A stretch of DNA of 60,224 bases, taken from assembly GCF_016937535.1 (NCBI RefSeq), contig NZ_JAFHKK010000015.1, positions 1 to 60,224 of the forward strand, given 5' to 3'. The stretch is from Sulfurospirillum tamanense (GTDB lineage Bacteria > Campylobacterota > Campylobacteria > Campylobacterales > Campylobacteraceae). Below the pieces are notes generated by a model. That model was not told the origin of the DNA, did no database searches, and saw only the letters and a list, made by a program, of their open reading frames with translations. This document shows, one piece after another, positions 17,881 to 27,166 of the stretch. A program made the translations under genes and the position numbers. Position 1 is the stretch's first letter; every line of letters begins with the position of its first letter.

Positions 17881-18794
17881 AGCTTCTCATCACCAGACAC
17901 GATAAAATCGGTGATTTTATCACTGCGCTTCCCTTGGTAAAGGCCATCAAAACCCAATACCCCACCACGCACATCACCTTGCTTGTGGCTCCTGTCAATG
18001 CCCAGTTTGCAAAAACCCTCCCGTGGGTAGACCATGTCATCGTGTATGAAAAAAAAGGGTTTTGGTCCCTCGTGCGCACTTTGCGCCGTGAAAAATTTGA
18101 CGCGTCTATTAGCTGTTTTATTACCACGCGGCTTGGAGGGTTGCTCTGGCTTAGCAATATTGGGGTGCGGGTTGCCCCTGCTACGAAATTTGCGCAAGTT
18201 TTTTTCAACCGTCGCATCACCCAACGCCGTAGCCTTGTCGCCATGACCGAATGGCAATATAACCTCGAACTTGGCATGGGGCTTTTCCCTGATTTTAACC
18301 CTGTTTTTACCCCGCCCTTGCTCACTTATAACACTCCTGTGTCTAGCGAAAAAAAAGTGGTTTTTCACCCAGGAAGCGGAGGTAGTACCGATAGAAACGT
18401 GCGGGTTGAAGAGTACGTACATCTTGCGCGCATCGCCAGTCACGTGCCTAACACCCGCGTCTTTTTTACCTTTGGGCCTGATGATGTGGCCCTTAAAACA
18501 CAGGTGGAAGCGCAGGTAGATTTTCCCGCCACACTGCTACCTGCCTTTGAAAGCTTGGAAGCTTATTGCCGTTTTTTGAGTGACTGTGCCTTGTTTGTTA
18601 GCACATCCACAGGCCCCATGCATTTAGCGGGTGCAGTGAACATCCCTACGTTATCTTTTTTTGGTAGTTCCGCTTTTGCCTCTAGCAAACGTTGGGCACC
18701 CGTGAACGACCCACAAAAACAACACAATTTCATGTTGAAGCCTGATTACCTCCTTGCCCCCATCGAAACTGCCCTCAAAGAAGCTCTTGCATGA
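17877..18794 (+). CDS. Family 9 glycosyltransferase (heptosyltransferase-like)
   Basis: 305 aa. N-terminal ITRHDKIGDFITALPLVKAI with the conserved Asp of GT9, HPGSGGSTDRNVRVEEY as donor-binding loop and STSTGPMHLAGA near the C-terminus. GT9 enzymes move heptose from ADP-heptose onto the LOS core. waaC and waaF are both recognised elsewhere in the window, so this may add a third heptose or another sugar. GTG start overlapping the previous stop (GTGA). Confidence 0.85.
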   Translation: MKLLITRHDKIGDFITALPLVKAIKTQYPTTHITLLVAPVNAQFAKTLPWVDHVIVYEKKGFWSLVRTLRREKFDASISCFITTRLGGLLWLSNIGVRVAPATKFAQVFFNRRITQRRSLVAMTEWQYNLELGMGLFPDFNPVFTPPLLTYNTPVSSEKKVVFHPGSGGSTDRNVRVEEYVHLARIASHVPNTRVFFTFGPDDVALKTQVEAQVDFPATLLPAFESLEAYCRFLSDCALFVSTSTGPMHLAGAVNIPTLSFFGSSAFASSKRWAPVNDPQKQHNFMLKPDYLLAPIETALKEALA

Positions 18795-19828
18795 AACCCC
18801 CGTTTTCTTGGGATGCTTACTCTGACCAACCCGCCCTTTTAAAAGACAAAGCCTACAAAAATGCTATGCGGCGCGCCCAGTGGAGAGAACATCTTAAAAC
18901 CCTTGGTACGGCACTTTTTGCCCTCCCTCTTGCGCTGTGCGCCATGCCTTTTTTCAAGCCCAAAAAGCGCTTTGAGTTAGGATTGTGCGTGAACCTTGAC
19001 AAAGGGCACGAGCAAGTAGCCCTCGTGGAAGAGCTTGGTGTGAAACACCTGTTGTGCCGTTTTCCCCTGTGGGAGATGGAACATCTGGAAGCGTACGCGA
19101 CGTTTATCAAGAGTTTTGGGAACGATAAAACCGTTGTGGTGTGCGTGCTTCAAGACCGTGAACACATCGAAAACCTCCCTCTTACTGCCTTACATGTAAG
19201 GAAAGTTTTTGAAGTGCTTTCCCCTTTGGCGAGGGAATTTCAAATAGGAAACGCTATCAACCGCGCCAAATGGGGCTTTTTTAGCGTGGGCGAATATTTG
19301 CGGTTTTTTGAGTGTGTCCAAGCGGTGCGCGACACCCACTTTCCTCACCTCAAACTCCTAGGCCCCTCCGTCATCGACTTTGAGTACCACTACACCGCGC
19401 GGGCACTCTTTCATGGGTTTAACACCCGCTTTGACGCCCACACGGCACTCTTATACGTAGACCGTCGGGGCGCGCCCCACAACAAACAGTTGGGTTTTAA
19501 CACGAAAGCGAAAATCGCCTTTTTGTACGCCCTTGCGAAACTTAGCCCCAAAAGTAGCGATGACCTTTACATCACCGAAGTGAATTGGCCTCTCTCCAAC
19601 ACCGCACCTTACGCCCCAACCAGTGAAAAAGAGTGCGTGGACGAGGCGACCTATGCGCGCTATTTGAAGGCGTACGTCACCACCGCCAAGCAAAGTGGCA
19701 AGGTGCGTAAACTCTTTTGGCACCAACTCATCGCGCCAGGCTATGGGCTTGTCGACAACCGCGAAGGACTCCACAAAATGCAAGGATTTGATACCTTTAA
19801 AAAACTCCTCCAAGAAAGTGCCCGATGA
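18791..19828 (+). CDS. Membrane-anchored glycosidase-like TIM-barrel protein
   Basis: 345 aa. One membrane segment (about 38-55, LGTALFALPLALCAMPFF) lies between charged flanks. The rest resembles a clan GH-A beta/alpha barrel: a strand FELGLCVNL, then EFQIGNAINRAKWG (149-162) where GH39-like enzymes carry a Gly-Asn-Glu-Pro motif, KLLGPSVIDFEY, and ITEVNWPLS with E263 as a possible nucleophile. The acid/base Glu position appears to be Ala, so it may not hydrolyse, or may be a distinct family. It is translationally coupled on both sides (ATGA) between two heptosyltransferase-type genes, which suggests a part in LOS assembly. Not recognised with certainty. Confidence 0.55.
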   Translation: MKPPFSWDAYSDQPALLKDKAYKNAMRRAQWREHLKTLGTALFALPLALCAMPFFKPKKRFELGLCVNLDKGHEQVALVEELGVKHLLCRFPLWEMEHLEAYATFIKSFGNDKTVVVCVLQDREHIENLPLTALHVRKVFEVLSPLAREFQIGNAINRAKWGFFSVGEYLRFFECVQAVRDTHFPHLKLLGPSVIDFEYHYTARALFHGFNTRFDAHTALLYVDRRGAPHNKQLGFNTKAKIAFLYALAKLSPKSSDDLYITEVNWPLSNTAPYAPTSEKECVDEATYARYLKAYVTTAKQSGKVRKLFWHQLIAPGYGLVDNREGLHKMQGFDTFKKLLQESAR

Positions 19829-20760
19829 GACTCTTTATCGAAGTGCCCGTGTGGCTAGGCGATACCATCATGGCAAGCGTGGCGGTGGAAAATGTCATGA
19901 CCCATTTTAAAGGTGCGGAAGTAGTAGTCTTTGGCTCAAAAGTCGCCACGGAAGTGTACAAAGCCCATCCTAGCGTGAGTTCCGTGGAGGTGGATGAGAG
20001 CAAACAAAGTAAAAACCGCTGGCAGTGGCTTTATCAAAAAACTAAGACTTTGGGAGAATTTGACCTTGCTGTCTCGTTTCGCAGGCAATGGAGTACACGT
20101 TTTTTGCTCTGGTGCGTTAACGCGCGTCAAAAAGCGCGCTACCGTCGCCTTGACAAAGCAAGCATTCACCAAGTCAAACGCTACAACGATTTTGCCGCCC
20201 ACGTTTTAGGCGTAGCGTTACCGCTTGGGGATTTGGTCTTGCCCTTTGCACCCCACTCCTTTGCGCGCCCTACCCTAGGGCTCAACCCTGGCGCAACCTA
20301 CGGGAGCGCCAAGCGGTGGTATCCTGAAGAGTTTGCCAAGGTTGCCATCGCGCTTAGTTCCACCCACGACATCGTCATTTTTGGAGGGCCAAGCGAACAA
20401 GACATCGCCTTGGAAATCGAAACCTTACTCCATGAAGCACACGTCACCAACGTGCAAAACTTAGCGGGGAAAACCACTATCGCACAATTGTGCGCCTACA
20501 TCGGAGGGCTAGCGTGGTTCATCACCAACGACAGCGGCCCTTTACATGTAAGCGCGGCGTACAAGGTTAACACCGTCGCCATCTTTGGTCCCACCATGAA
20601 CACCGAAACCCACGGGTGGCACAACCCCAATGAGCGTATCGTAAAGCTCGACCTACCCTGCCAACCCTGCATGAAGCGTGTGTGTCCCTTGGGACACCAT
20701 GCGTGCATGAGAGGGGTAAAGGCTAAGGATGTTTTAGATAAAATCGCACTTTTAGCATAA
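19825..20760 (+). CDS. waaF: ADP-heptose:LPS heptosyltransferase II
   Basis: 311-aa GT9 enzyme. N-terminal VPVWLGDTIMASVAVENV, the donor loop NPGATYGSAKRWYPEEFA typical of WaaF, NDSGPLHVSAAY, and the WaaF C-terminus with LPCQPCMKRVCPLGHHACMR. Adds the second heptose of the LOS inner core. ATG overlaps the previous stop. One TTACATGTAA copy (20542-20551) encodes PLHVS in the conserved donor-binding segment. Confidence 0.92.
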   Translation: MRLFIEVPVWLGDTIMASVAVENVMTHFKGAEVVVFGSKVATEVYKAHPSVSSVEVDESKQSKNRWQWLYQKTKTLGEFDLAVSFRRQWSTRFLLWCVNARQKARYRRLDKASIHQVKRYNDFAAHVLGVALPLGDLVLPFAPHSFARPTLGLNPGATYGSAKRWYPEEFAKVAIALSSTHDIVIFGGPSEQDIALEIETLLHEAHVTNVQNLAGKTTIAQLCAYIGGLAWFITNDSGPLHVSAAYKVNTVAIFGPTMNTETHGWHNPNERIVKLDLPCQPCMKRVCPLGHHACMRGVKAKDVLDKIALLA

Positions 20761-20769
20761 AGGGATTCT

Positions 20770-21555
20770 ATGTCGTTTTGGATTATTGTTGCAAACCGTT
20801 TGGAAAAAATCTTGGGCACCGTGGTAAAAACTCTTGCGTATCCATTCCATACTCTTTTTCCAAAAAAACGCTTTACTATCCCTACACATGCGACACCTTT
20901 ATGCACCTCTAAACACAAAAGTGCCATTCCTAAAATCATCTGGCAGACCAATTACACCAACCGCGTTAGCCTTCCTGTATATGCCAATTACCTCTTTAAT
21001 CGCCTCATGGGATACGATTTTGAGTACCGCTATGTGAGCACTGAAGAGCGATTAGTGTTCATTAAACAGCACGCATCAGAACGTTTTATTTCAGCTTTTG
21101 AGCAACTCTCTGACGGAGCGGCCCAGGCGGATTTTTGGCGGATTTTTGTGCTTAACCACACGGGTGGCGTGTATATGGACATCGATGCGCATGCGGTATG
21201 GCCTTTGTCAAAAATGATTCGGCCTGAAGACAGCGAAGTTATTTTGATGACCAAACACAACTACAGTAATTATTTCATTGCCACTGCGCCCAACAATCCT
21301 CATCTGGCAAAAACGTTAGAGATTATTGTGGAAAATATCGAAAAAAAAGATGTAAGGGGTGGCGTTTATGATTTAACTGGTCCAACAGCCCTCAACAAAG
21401 CAATTGGAGAAAGTATGGTAAATCATCGCCATAGTAAAATCACTTGCATTCAAGGAAGCTTCACCAACGAACACTTCCAGTATATCGATAAACCAAAAGG
21501 GAAGTGGACACATAAAAAGCAAGATGAACTTTTAAAGCAAGGGGGTTTAGAATGA
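20770..21555 (+). CDS. Family 32 glycosyltransferase
   Basis: 261 aa. PKIIWQTNY (54-62) is followed by the conserved [27 protein letters not shown] (about 114-140) with the DxD metal site D137/D139. This is the GT32 (OCH1/capsular transferase) pattern. The sugar is unknown. It starts 9 nt after waaF with AGGGA as Shine-Dalgarno and overlaps rmlA by 4 bp. Confidence 0.85.
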   Translation: MSFWIIVANRLEKILGTVVKTLAYPFHTLFPKKRFTIPTHATPLCTSKHKSAIPKIIWQTNYTNRVSLPVYANYLFNRLMGYDFEYRYVSTEERLVFIKQHASERFISAFEQLSDGAAQADFWRIFVLNHTGGVYMDIDAHAVWPLSKMIRPEDSEVILMTKHNYSNYFIATAPNNPHLAKTLEIIVENIEKKDVRGGVYDLTGPTALNKAIGESMVNHRHSKITCIQGSFTNEHFQYIDKPKGKWTHKKQDELLKQGGLE

Positions 21556-22442
21556 AAGGTATCATCCTAGCAGGCGGCAGTGGCACAAGGCTCTACCCCA
21601 TCACCAAGGGCGTCAGCAAACAACTTGTCCCTATTTATGACAAACCGATGATTTACTACCCTCTTTCTGTGTTGATGCTTGCAGGTATTAAAGAGGTGCT
21701 TATCATCTCCACACCCCATGATTTGCCCCGTTTTGAAGAGCTTTTGGGCGATGGGTCGAGTATTGGGATGGCCTTTTCTTACGTGGCCCAGCCCAACCCT
21801 GATGGCCTTGCCCAAGCGTTTATCCTAGGAGAAGCCTTCTTGGGGAGTGATGATGCGTGTTTGGTCTTGGGGGACAATATTTTCTACGGCCATGGCCTCA
21901 CTCATCTTTTAGCCCAAAGCGTTAAAAACGTTGAGCAAGAAAACAAAGCGACTGTGTTTGGCTACTACGTCAAAGACCCCCAACGGTACGGGGTTGCCGC
22001 TTTTGATACCAAGGGAAATGTGGTCTCCATTGAGGAAAAACCCAAAGAACCAAAATCAAATTACGCCGTGGTCGGACTCTATTTTTACCCTAACGATGTT
22101 GTTAAAAAAGCCAAAGAAGTACAGCCAAGTGAACGAGGGGAGCTTGAGATTACCACGCTTAATGAAATGTATCTAGGGGAACAACGCCTTAAAGTCGAGC
22201 TCATGGGGCGCGGTTACGCGTGGCTAGACACAGGCACCCACGAGAGCCTCCTTGAAGCGAGCCAATTCATCCAAACCATCGAAAACCGGCAAGCCCTAAA
22301 GGTGGCGTGTATTGAGGAGATAGCTTACGAAATGGGGTATATCTCCAAGGAACAGCTTTTGGTTCTTGCAGAACCTTTGCGTAAAAACCAATACGGCCAA
22401 TACCTCCTTGAGCGCGCCAATCATCCACGGGGGGTACGCTAA
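21552..22442 (+). CDS. rmlA: Glucose-1-phosphate thymidylyltransferase
   Basis: 296 aa. The nucleotide-binding loop [18 protein letters not shown] is at 8-25 and [14 protein letters not shown] follows at 29-42; [12 protein letters not shown] and [12 protein letters not shown] are RmlA hallmarks. Makes dTDP-glucose from glucose-1-phosphate and dTTP, first step to dTDP-L-rhamnose. Start ATGA overlap with the GT32 gene. All four rml genes follow in the order A, C, D, B. Confidence 0.95.
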   Translation: MKGIILAGGSGTRLYPITKGVSKQLVPIYDKPMIYYPLSVLMLAGIKEVLIISTPHDLPRFEELLGDGSSIGMAFSYVAQPNPDGLAQAFILGEAFLGSDDACLVLGDNIFYGHGLTHLLAQSVKNVEQENKATVFGYYVKDPQRYGVAAFDTKGNVVSIEEKPKEPKSNYAVVGLYFYPNDVVKKAKEVQPSERGELEITTLNEMYLGEQRLKVELMGRGYAWLDTGTHESLLEASQFIQTIENRQALKVACIEEIAYEMGYISKEQLLVLAEPLRKNQYGQYLLERANHPRGVR

Positions 22443-22443
22443 G

Positions 22444-23019
22444 ATGGAATTTGTACGCACTGCTATCCCTGATGTTGTTTTGATTAAGCCAACCGTGCAC
22501 GGTGATCACCGCGGGTATTTTGTCGAGACCTTCCGTCAAGACGCCCTTGCGTCTTTTTTGGGATTTTCGGTGGCATTTTGTCAAGACAACGAAAGCAAGT
22601 CTAGCAAGGGCGTGTTGCGTGGCCTTCACTACCAACTTCCTCCTTTTGCCCAAACCAAACTGGTCCGTGTTATCCAAGGAAGTGTGCTTGATATTGCCCT
22701 AGATATTCGCCAAGGCAGCCCAACCTTTGGGCGTCATGTCAGCGTCTGCCTTAGCGAAGCCAACAAACACCAACTTCTCGTCCCCCGTGGTTTTGCCCAT
22801 GGCTTCGTCGTTCTAGAGGAAGAGACTGTTTTTGCTTACAAGGTAGATAACTACTACAGTCCCGAAAATGACCGAGGCATTGCTTATAACGACCCAAATC
22901 TTGGCATCGACTGGCAACTTCCCCACGAAGCCCTTAAACTCTCCGCCAAAGACACCACCCAGCCCTCCTTCAACGAGGCCAAAGATTTCTTTTCTTACGG
23001 GGTAAATTATTATGGCTAA
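22444..23019 (+). CDS. rmlC: dTDP-4-dehydrorhamnose 3,5-epimerase
   Basis: 191-aa cupin-fold epimerase. HGDHRGYFVETF (19-30), catalytic H62 in RGLHYQ, and VPRGFAHGFVVLEEETVFAYK are present. The frame is open upstream into rmlA, but the ATG at 22444 follows a GGGGGT stretch, lies 1 nt after the rmlA stop and gives the normal family N-terminus. Third step of dTDP-rhamnose synthesis. Overlaps rmlD by 8 bp. Confidence 0.94.
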   Translation: MEFVRTAIPDVVLIKPTVHGDHRGYFVETFRQDALASFLGFSVAFCQDNESKSSKGVLRGLHYQLPPFAQTKLVRVIQGSVLDIALDIRQGSPTFGRHVSVCLSEANKHQLLVPRGFAHGFVVLEEETVFAYKVDNYYSPENDRGIAYNDPNLGIDWQLPHEALKLSAKDTTQPSFNEAKDFFSYGVNYYG

Positions 23020-23884
23020 CATCTTAGTCACGGGCGCGAACGGCCAAGTGGGTAGCGAAATCAACGCCTTGTACGCCTTTTATCCCAAGCATCGTTTTGT
23101 CTTTACATGTAAAGAGGAGTTGGACATCGCTGATGCCAGTGCCCTTACCCTTACATGTAAGGCTCACGCTATCACCCATCTTATCAACTGCGCCGCTTAC
23201 ACGGCCGTGGACAAGGCTGAAACAGACGCACAAAGAGCGCAACATGTTAATCACTTGGGTGTGCGCAATCTTGCCCTTACATGTAAAGCGTTGGACATCG
23301 CCCTAGTGCATCTTTCCACCGACTATGTGTTTGATGGCAAGCACTACAAACCTTACACCGAAACCGACACGCCAAACCCCCAAACTATCTATGGGCAGAC
23401 CAAATTAGCAGGAGAGCAGGCTATCTTAGAGATAAGCCCAAAAAACACCCTCATCATCCGCACCGCTTGGGTCTACTCCTCTTTTGGGAACAACTTTGTC
23501 AAAACCATGTTGCGCCTTGGCAAAGAGCGAGAAAGTCTTGGGGTAGTGTATGACCAAGTAGGCTCACCCACGTACGCTAAAGACTTGGCAAACATGATTT
23601 TAGACCTCTTGCCACGCATCCAAACTTCCTCGCCTACAATGTACCATTACACCAATGAAGGCGTGGTGAGTTGGTTTGATTTTGCCAAAGAGATTATGCG
23701 CATGGCAAAGCTACCTTGCCGTGTCAATCCTATCGAAACAAAAGAGTACCCCACCCCCGCCAAACGGCCTCATTATTCCGTACTAAACACACAAGCCCTC
23801 AAGCGTGACTTTGGCATTGAAGTGCCCTACTGGAAAGACAGTTTGGACGCTTGTTTAAACGCATTAGGAGAAAGACGCTCATGA
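23012..23884 (+). CDS. rmlD: dTDP-4-dehydrorhamnose reductase
   Basis: 290-aa SDR. GANGQVGSE (8-16), NCAAYTAVDKAE (59-70), STDYVFDG (102-109) and Y127-x3-K131 (YGQTK) are visible. Final step to dTDP-L-rhamnose. It holds three TTACATGTAA copies within 183 bp, encoding FTCK (31-34), LTCK (47-50) and LTCK (89-92). These add cysteines at positions that are, as far as I recall, variable in the family. Stop overlaps the rmlB start (ATGA). Confidence 0.94.
   Translation: MANILVTGANGQVGSEINALYAFYPKHRFVFTCKEELDIADASALTLTCKAHAITHLINCAAYTAVDKAETDAQRAQHVNHLGVRNLALTCKALDIALVHLSTDYVFDGKHYKPYTETDTPNPQTIYGQTKLAGEQAILEISPKNTLIIRTAWVYSSFGNNFVKTMLRLGKERESLGVVYDQVGSPTYAKDLANMILDLLPRIQTSSPTMYHYTNEGVVSWFDFAKEIMRMAKLPCRVNPIETKEYPTPAKRPHYSVLNTQALKRDFGIEVPYWKDSLDACLNALGERRS
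23103..23286. repeat. Three TTACATGTAA palindromes clustered in rmlD
   Basis: Exact copies of the 10-mer at 23103-23112, 23151-23160 and 23277-23286, each flanked by C on the left and G or AG on the right (CTTTACATGTAAAG, CCTTACATGTAAGG, CCTTACATGTAAAG). This is the densest intragenic cluster of the motif in the window; all positions are listed in the findings. Confidence 0.9.
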
Positions 23885-24888
23885 AACACCTTTTACTCAC
23901 TGGCACCGCTGGCTTCATTGGCTCCAACTTCGTGCCCTACTTCCTAGACGCCCATCCAGACACCAAACTCATCAGTCTCGATGCCCTTACCTATGCTGGC
24001 ACTCTGGATAACCTCCAAGAAGTTGCCACTCACCCCCGCCATGTGTTTGTGGAAGGCAACATCACTTCACGCTCTTTAGTACAACATCTTTTTGAAACCT
24101 ACCCCATCGAAGGTGTCATCCACTTTGCCGCTGAGTCTCATGTGGACAACTCCATCAAAAACCCTGGCGTGTTCATCGAAACCAATGTCAATGGCACCTT
24201 TACCCTGCTGGATGTGGCCTATAAAAACTGGATGGAAAAACCCTTTACATGTAAAGCGGGATTGGAGCACGCTAGGTTTCACCACATCAGCACCGATGAA
24301 GTGTATGGAACCCTAGGTGAAACAGGACTCTTTACTGAAACCACCCCTTATGCGCCAAATTCTCCTTATAGCGCCAGCAAAGCCGCAAGCGATATGATTG
24401 TGCGCAGTTACCACCACACCTATGGGCTCAACACGGTCATCACCAATTGTTCCAACAACTATGGCCCCAAACAGCACGATGAAAAGCTCATCCCCACCAT
24501 TATCCGCAATGCCTTGCAAGGCAGCCCTATCCCCATTTACGGAGATGGTAAAAACGTCAGAGATTGGCTGTATGTGCTCGACCACTGCAAGGGCATTGAT
24601 TTGGCTTTTCACAAAGGCAAAGCGGGAGAAACCTATAATATTGGCGGAAGAAACGAAAGGACGAACCTGCAAATCGTCCATGCTATCTGTGAGATTCTAG
24701 ACAACATACACCCAAGCCAAAGAAGCTACAAAGAGCTCATTACTTTCGTAGAAGACCGCGCAGGACATGACAGACGCTATGCCATTGACGCCACTAAAAT
24801 CGAAACTGAACTTGGCTGGAGAGCCGATGAAGACTTCGAGAGTGGGATTGTGAAGACGGTAGCGTGGTATTTAAAGAGGCTTGCTTGA
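23881..24888 (+). CDS. rmlB: dTDP-glucose 4,6-dehydratase
   Basis: 335-aa extended SDR. GTAGFIGSN is at 8-16; the catalytic set HISTDEVYG (T138, D139, E140) and Y163-x3-K167 (YSASK) is complete, as is the NCSNNYGPKQHDEKLIP segment. Converts dTDP-glucose to the 4-keto-6-deoxy sugar, second step to dTDP-rhamnose. The ATG at 23881 overlaps the rmlD stop; an upstream in-frame start is disfavoured. One TTACATGTAA copy (24245-24254) encodes FTCK in an insert before ISTDE. It is the last gene before base composition drops. Confidence 0.95.
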   Translation: MKHLLLTGTAGFIGSNFVPYFLDAHPDTKLISLDALTYAGTLDNLQEVATHPRHVFVEGNITSRSLVQHLFETYPIEGVIHFAAESHVDNSIKNPGVFIETNVNGTFTLLDVAYKNWMEKPFTCKAGLEHARFHHISTDEVYGTLGETGLFTETTPYAPNSPYSASKAASDMIVRSYHHTYGLNTVITNCSNNYGPKQHDEKLIPTIIRNALQGSPIPIYGDGKNVRDWLYVLDHCKGIDLAFHKGKAGETYNIGGRNERTNLQIVHAICEILDNIHPSQRSYKELITFVEDRAGHDRRYAIDATKIETELGWRADEDFESGIVKTVAWYLKRLA

Positions 24889-25949
24889 AAAAACTCAATA
24901 CAGCCATTATTTGCCTCTCGCCAAACTCTGGAGGCATGGAGATTGATACAATCAAATTAGCCAAAAAGCTTTACCCGCACACATCAATTACTGTTATAGC
25001 CAAACAAGACGGGTACATTGCGAACACTTTTCGCGACCACCTCAGCGCGCCACAAGCCACGGTCGAAACAGTCCAGTTTCGCCATTCACTGAGCCTATCA
25101 ATCATTGTAAATGTTAGAAAAATTATTAAAAAGCACAATATTGTCAATGTAATATTTTTTGGAGCAAGTGAACTAAAATCTTTATATTTTGCTTTTCTCG
25201 GACTCGAAATCAACCTTATTGTTAGACATGGAACAACAAAAAGTAACCCAAAAAAAGATTGGTTTCATAGACTCATCTACAGCAAAGTGAATTATCATGT
25301 TTCCATCTGTCAACACCTCCAAAACAATGTTAACTTTATTGTTCCTTTTGGAAAAAATGCAAAATCTGTATTGATTTATTTATCAGTGGACATCAAGGCA
25401 AAGCAAGTAGATTCTCCTCGTCTGCCAACACTTCTCCATGTGGGAAGAATAGCCCGAGGGAAAGGTCAAGCCGATGCACTACTTGCATGCGATATTCTTT
25501 ATAAAAATAATATAGATTTTATATTTTATATTATTGGTGGTTTTGAGGATGGCTACAAAAAAGAATTTACCTCTCTTCTAAACTCACTTCCTTATAAAAA
25601 CAATATTCAGCTTATAGGATTTACAAAAAATATCGATGAATATCTAGAAAAATCCAATATTTTTCTTTTTCCAAGCCACGGAGAAGGCCTTGGTAATGCT
25701 TTTCTTGAGGCGCTTAGTGCTGGTTTATCTTGTATTTGTTTCAATAATACCTCTTTTCCAGAACTTCTATCTTTGGGCTTTAATTTTCAAATGGTGGAAA
25801 ATAAAAACTTGCCCGCCCTCAAAGAAGCGCTCATGAATTTAATTTCAAATAATGTTTTTCACAACAAAAATCAGCATAATCACGAGCTTGCAAAAAAGCT
25901 CTTCTCGCCCCAAAGGGAAATTTCTCAATATCTGGAGCTATTACGATGA
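24885..25949 (+). CDS. Family 4 glycosyltransferase
   Basis: 354 aa, GT-B fold. An N-terminal LSPNSGGMEIDTIKLAKKL acceptor domain is followed by TLLHVGRIARGKGQADAL (donor domain start) and the EX7E-type SHGEGLGNAFLEALSAGLS near residue 265. Adds a sugar to an LOS or O-antigen intermediate; specificity unknown. The TTG at 24885 overlaps the rmlB stop as TTGA and follows AAAGAGG, so it is preferred to starts inside rmlB. Strongly AT-rich compared with the rml genes and free of the TTACATGTAA motif, which suggests separate origin. Confidence 0.82.
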   Translation: MKKLNTAIICLSPNSGGMEIDTIKLAKKLYPHTSITVIAKQDGYIANTFRDHLSAPQATVETVQFRHSLSLSIIVNVRKIIKKHNIVNVIFFGASELKSLYFAFLGLEINLIVRHGTTKSNPKKDWFHRLIYSKVNYHVSICQHLQNNVNFIVPFGKNAKSVLIYLSVDIKAKQVDSPRLPTLLHVGRIARGKGQADALLACDILYKNNIDFIFYIIGGFEDGYKKEFTSLLNSLPYKNNIQLIGFTKNIDEYLEKSNIFLFPSHGEGLGNAFLEALSAGLSCICFNNTSFPELLSLGFNFQMVENKNLPALKEALMNLISNNVFHNKNQHNHELAKKLFSPQREISQYLELLR

Positions 25950-27166
25950 ACATCCTTTCCCGTGCCAAAGAAAATCCTTTTATCGGCTTTGTTTTTCTGT
26001 TTATTTTTTTAATGCCTTGGAATATAAACAATGGACAAATGAGTCTTCTTAGTATTATTTTACTCATTTGGTGGATGATTATTGGGCGGAAAAAAGGCTA
26101 TTTTTCAAAACTTAAAAATATTTTTCACACCACTCCACTTGTACTATTGATATTTTTTCTTCTGTATGCTTACGGCTCCTTGCTCTGGTCCCAGAACATT
26201 GCTTTTGGAATTGATTCGACACTCAATTTTTATAAATACTACTGGATTATGGTACCCATACTTTTTACAGCTCTTTCTCGCCAAGATGCCCTCTGGGGAA
26301 TGTATGTTCTTATTTTTAGCTTTAGTGTTTATGGTGTGCTTTCTCTCATGATTTTCCTTGACATAATTCACATTCCCTCTTCTTCTCCAAGAGACCCCAA
26401 AGGACATCTAGCGTACGCAGTAGTAACTGCTTACATGGGGCTGGGTTCGCTTTTAGCAATGGCTGCTTTCTTTTTTGCAACAAGCAAAAAATCCAAGGTT
26501 TTTTTCCTCGCCTGTTTTGCGATTTGCACAATTGGTTTATTTATAAACCAAGGACGTGCCAGTCAATTGGCATTTTTGGGTACCATTGTGGTTTTAGCCA
26601 TTGTTTATAGAAAATACATTTTTACAAACTTAAAAATATCTTTAGCTTTTTTGGGAATTGCAAGTATAGCTTTCCTTCTTTTTTCCCAAACATCACAATT
26701 CGATAGATTTGCACAAGGTTTTAAAGAGTTACAACACATAGAAGAAAAACATTTTGCTGGGAGCTGGGGACAGCGGGCATATATGTGGTATGCCTCTGCA
26801 CACATCATTAAACAAGAGCCACTCTTTGGCGTGGGAGTAGGGGACAACATTGATGCTTTTATAGATTACACCAAAGAGCATCCAAGCGAAGCCACATGGC
26901 TACGCTCCTTCCACAATCAACATCTTGACTATTTGACAAAATTTGGGCTAATAGGATATATGGTATTTTTATTAGGCATTTATGCACTCTTGAGAAAATG
27001 TTCAAAATCAACTATCTTTGGAAGCCTTGGAATTATATTTTTCTCTTTCGTGTTTATAAATTCACTCGGAGATATTTTGCTTTTAATGAAGCCTTTCAAC
27101 AACATCTACATGCTTGTCTTTATCCTGATAACCATAGGTTGCATACGCCCCCCTAGTGCTGCTTGA
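25946..27166 (+). CDS. O-antigen ligase/polymerase family membrane protein
   Basis: 406-aa polytopic protein with about ten hydrophobic segments. The Wzy_C-type region contains NQGRASQLAF (about 200), a large periplasmic loop with GSWGQRAYMW and GVGVGDN, and FHNQHLDYLTKFGLIGY (about 311-327), whose His is typical of WaaL ligases. It either joins an O-chain to lipid A-core (WaaL) or polymerises it (Wzy); the two cannot be told apart by sequence alone. AT-rich. Its last 14 bp overlap the 3' end of the convergent glycosyltransferase. Confidence 0.8.
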   Translation: MNILSRAKENPFIGFVFLFIFLMPWNINNGQMSLLSIILLIWWMIIGRKKGYFSKLKNIFHTTPLVLLIFFLLYAYGSLLWSQNIAFGIDSTLNFYKYYWIMVPILFTALSRQDALWGMYVLIFSFSVYGVLSLMIFLDIIHIPSSSPRDPKGHLAYAVVTAYMGLGSLLAMAAFFFATSKKSKVFFLACFAICTIGLFINQGRASQLAFLGTIVVLAIVYRKYIFTNLKISLAFLGIASIAFLLFSQTSQFDRFAQGFKELQHIEEKHFAGSWGQRAYMWYASAHIIKQEPLFGVGVGDNIDAFIDYTKEHPSEATWLRSFHNQHLDYLTKFGLIGYMVFLLGIYALLRKCSKSTIFGSLGIIFFSFVFINSLGDILLLMKPFNNIYMLVFILITIGCIRPPSAA

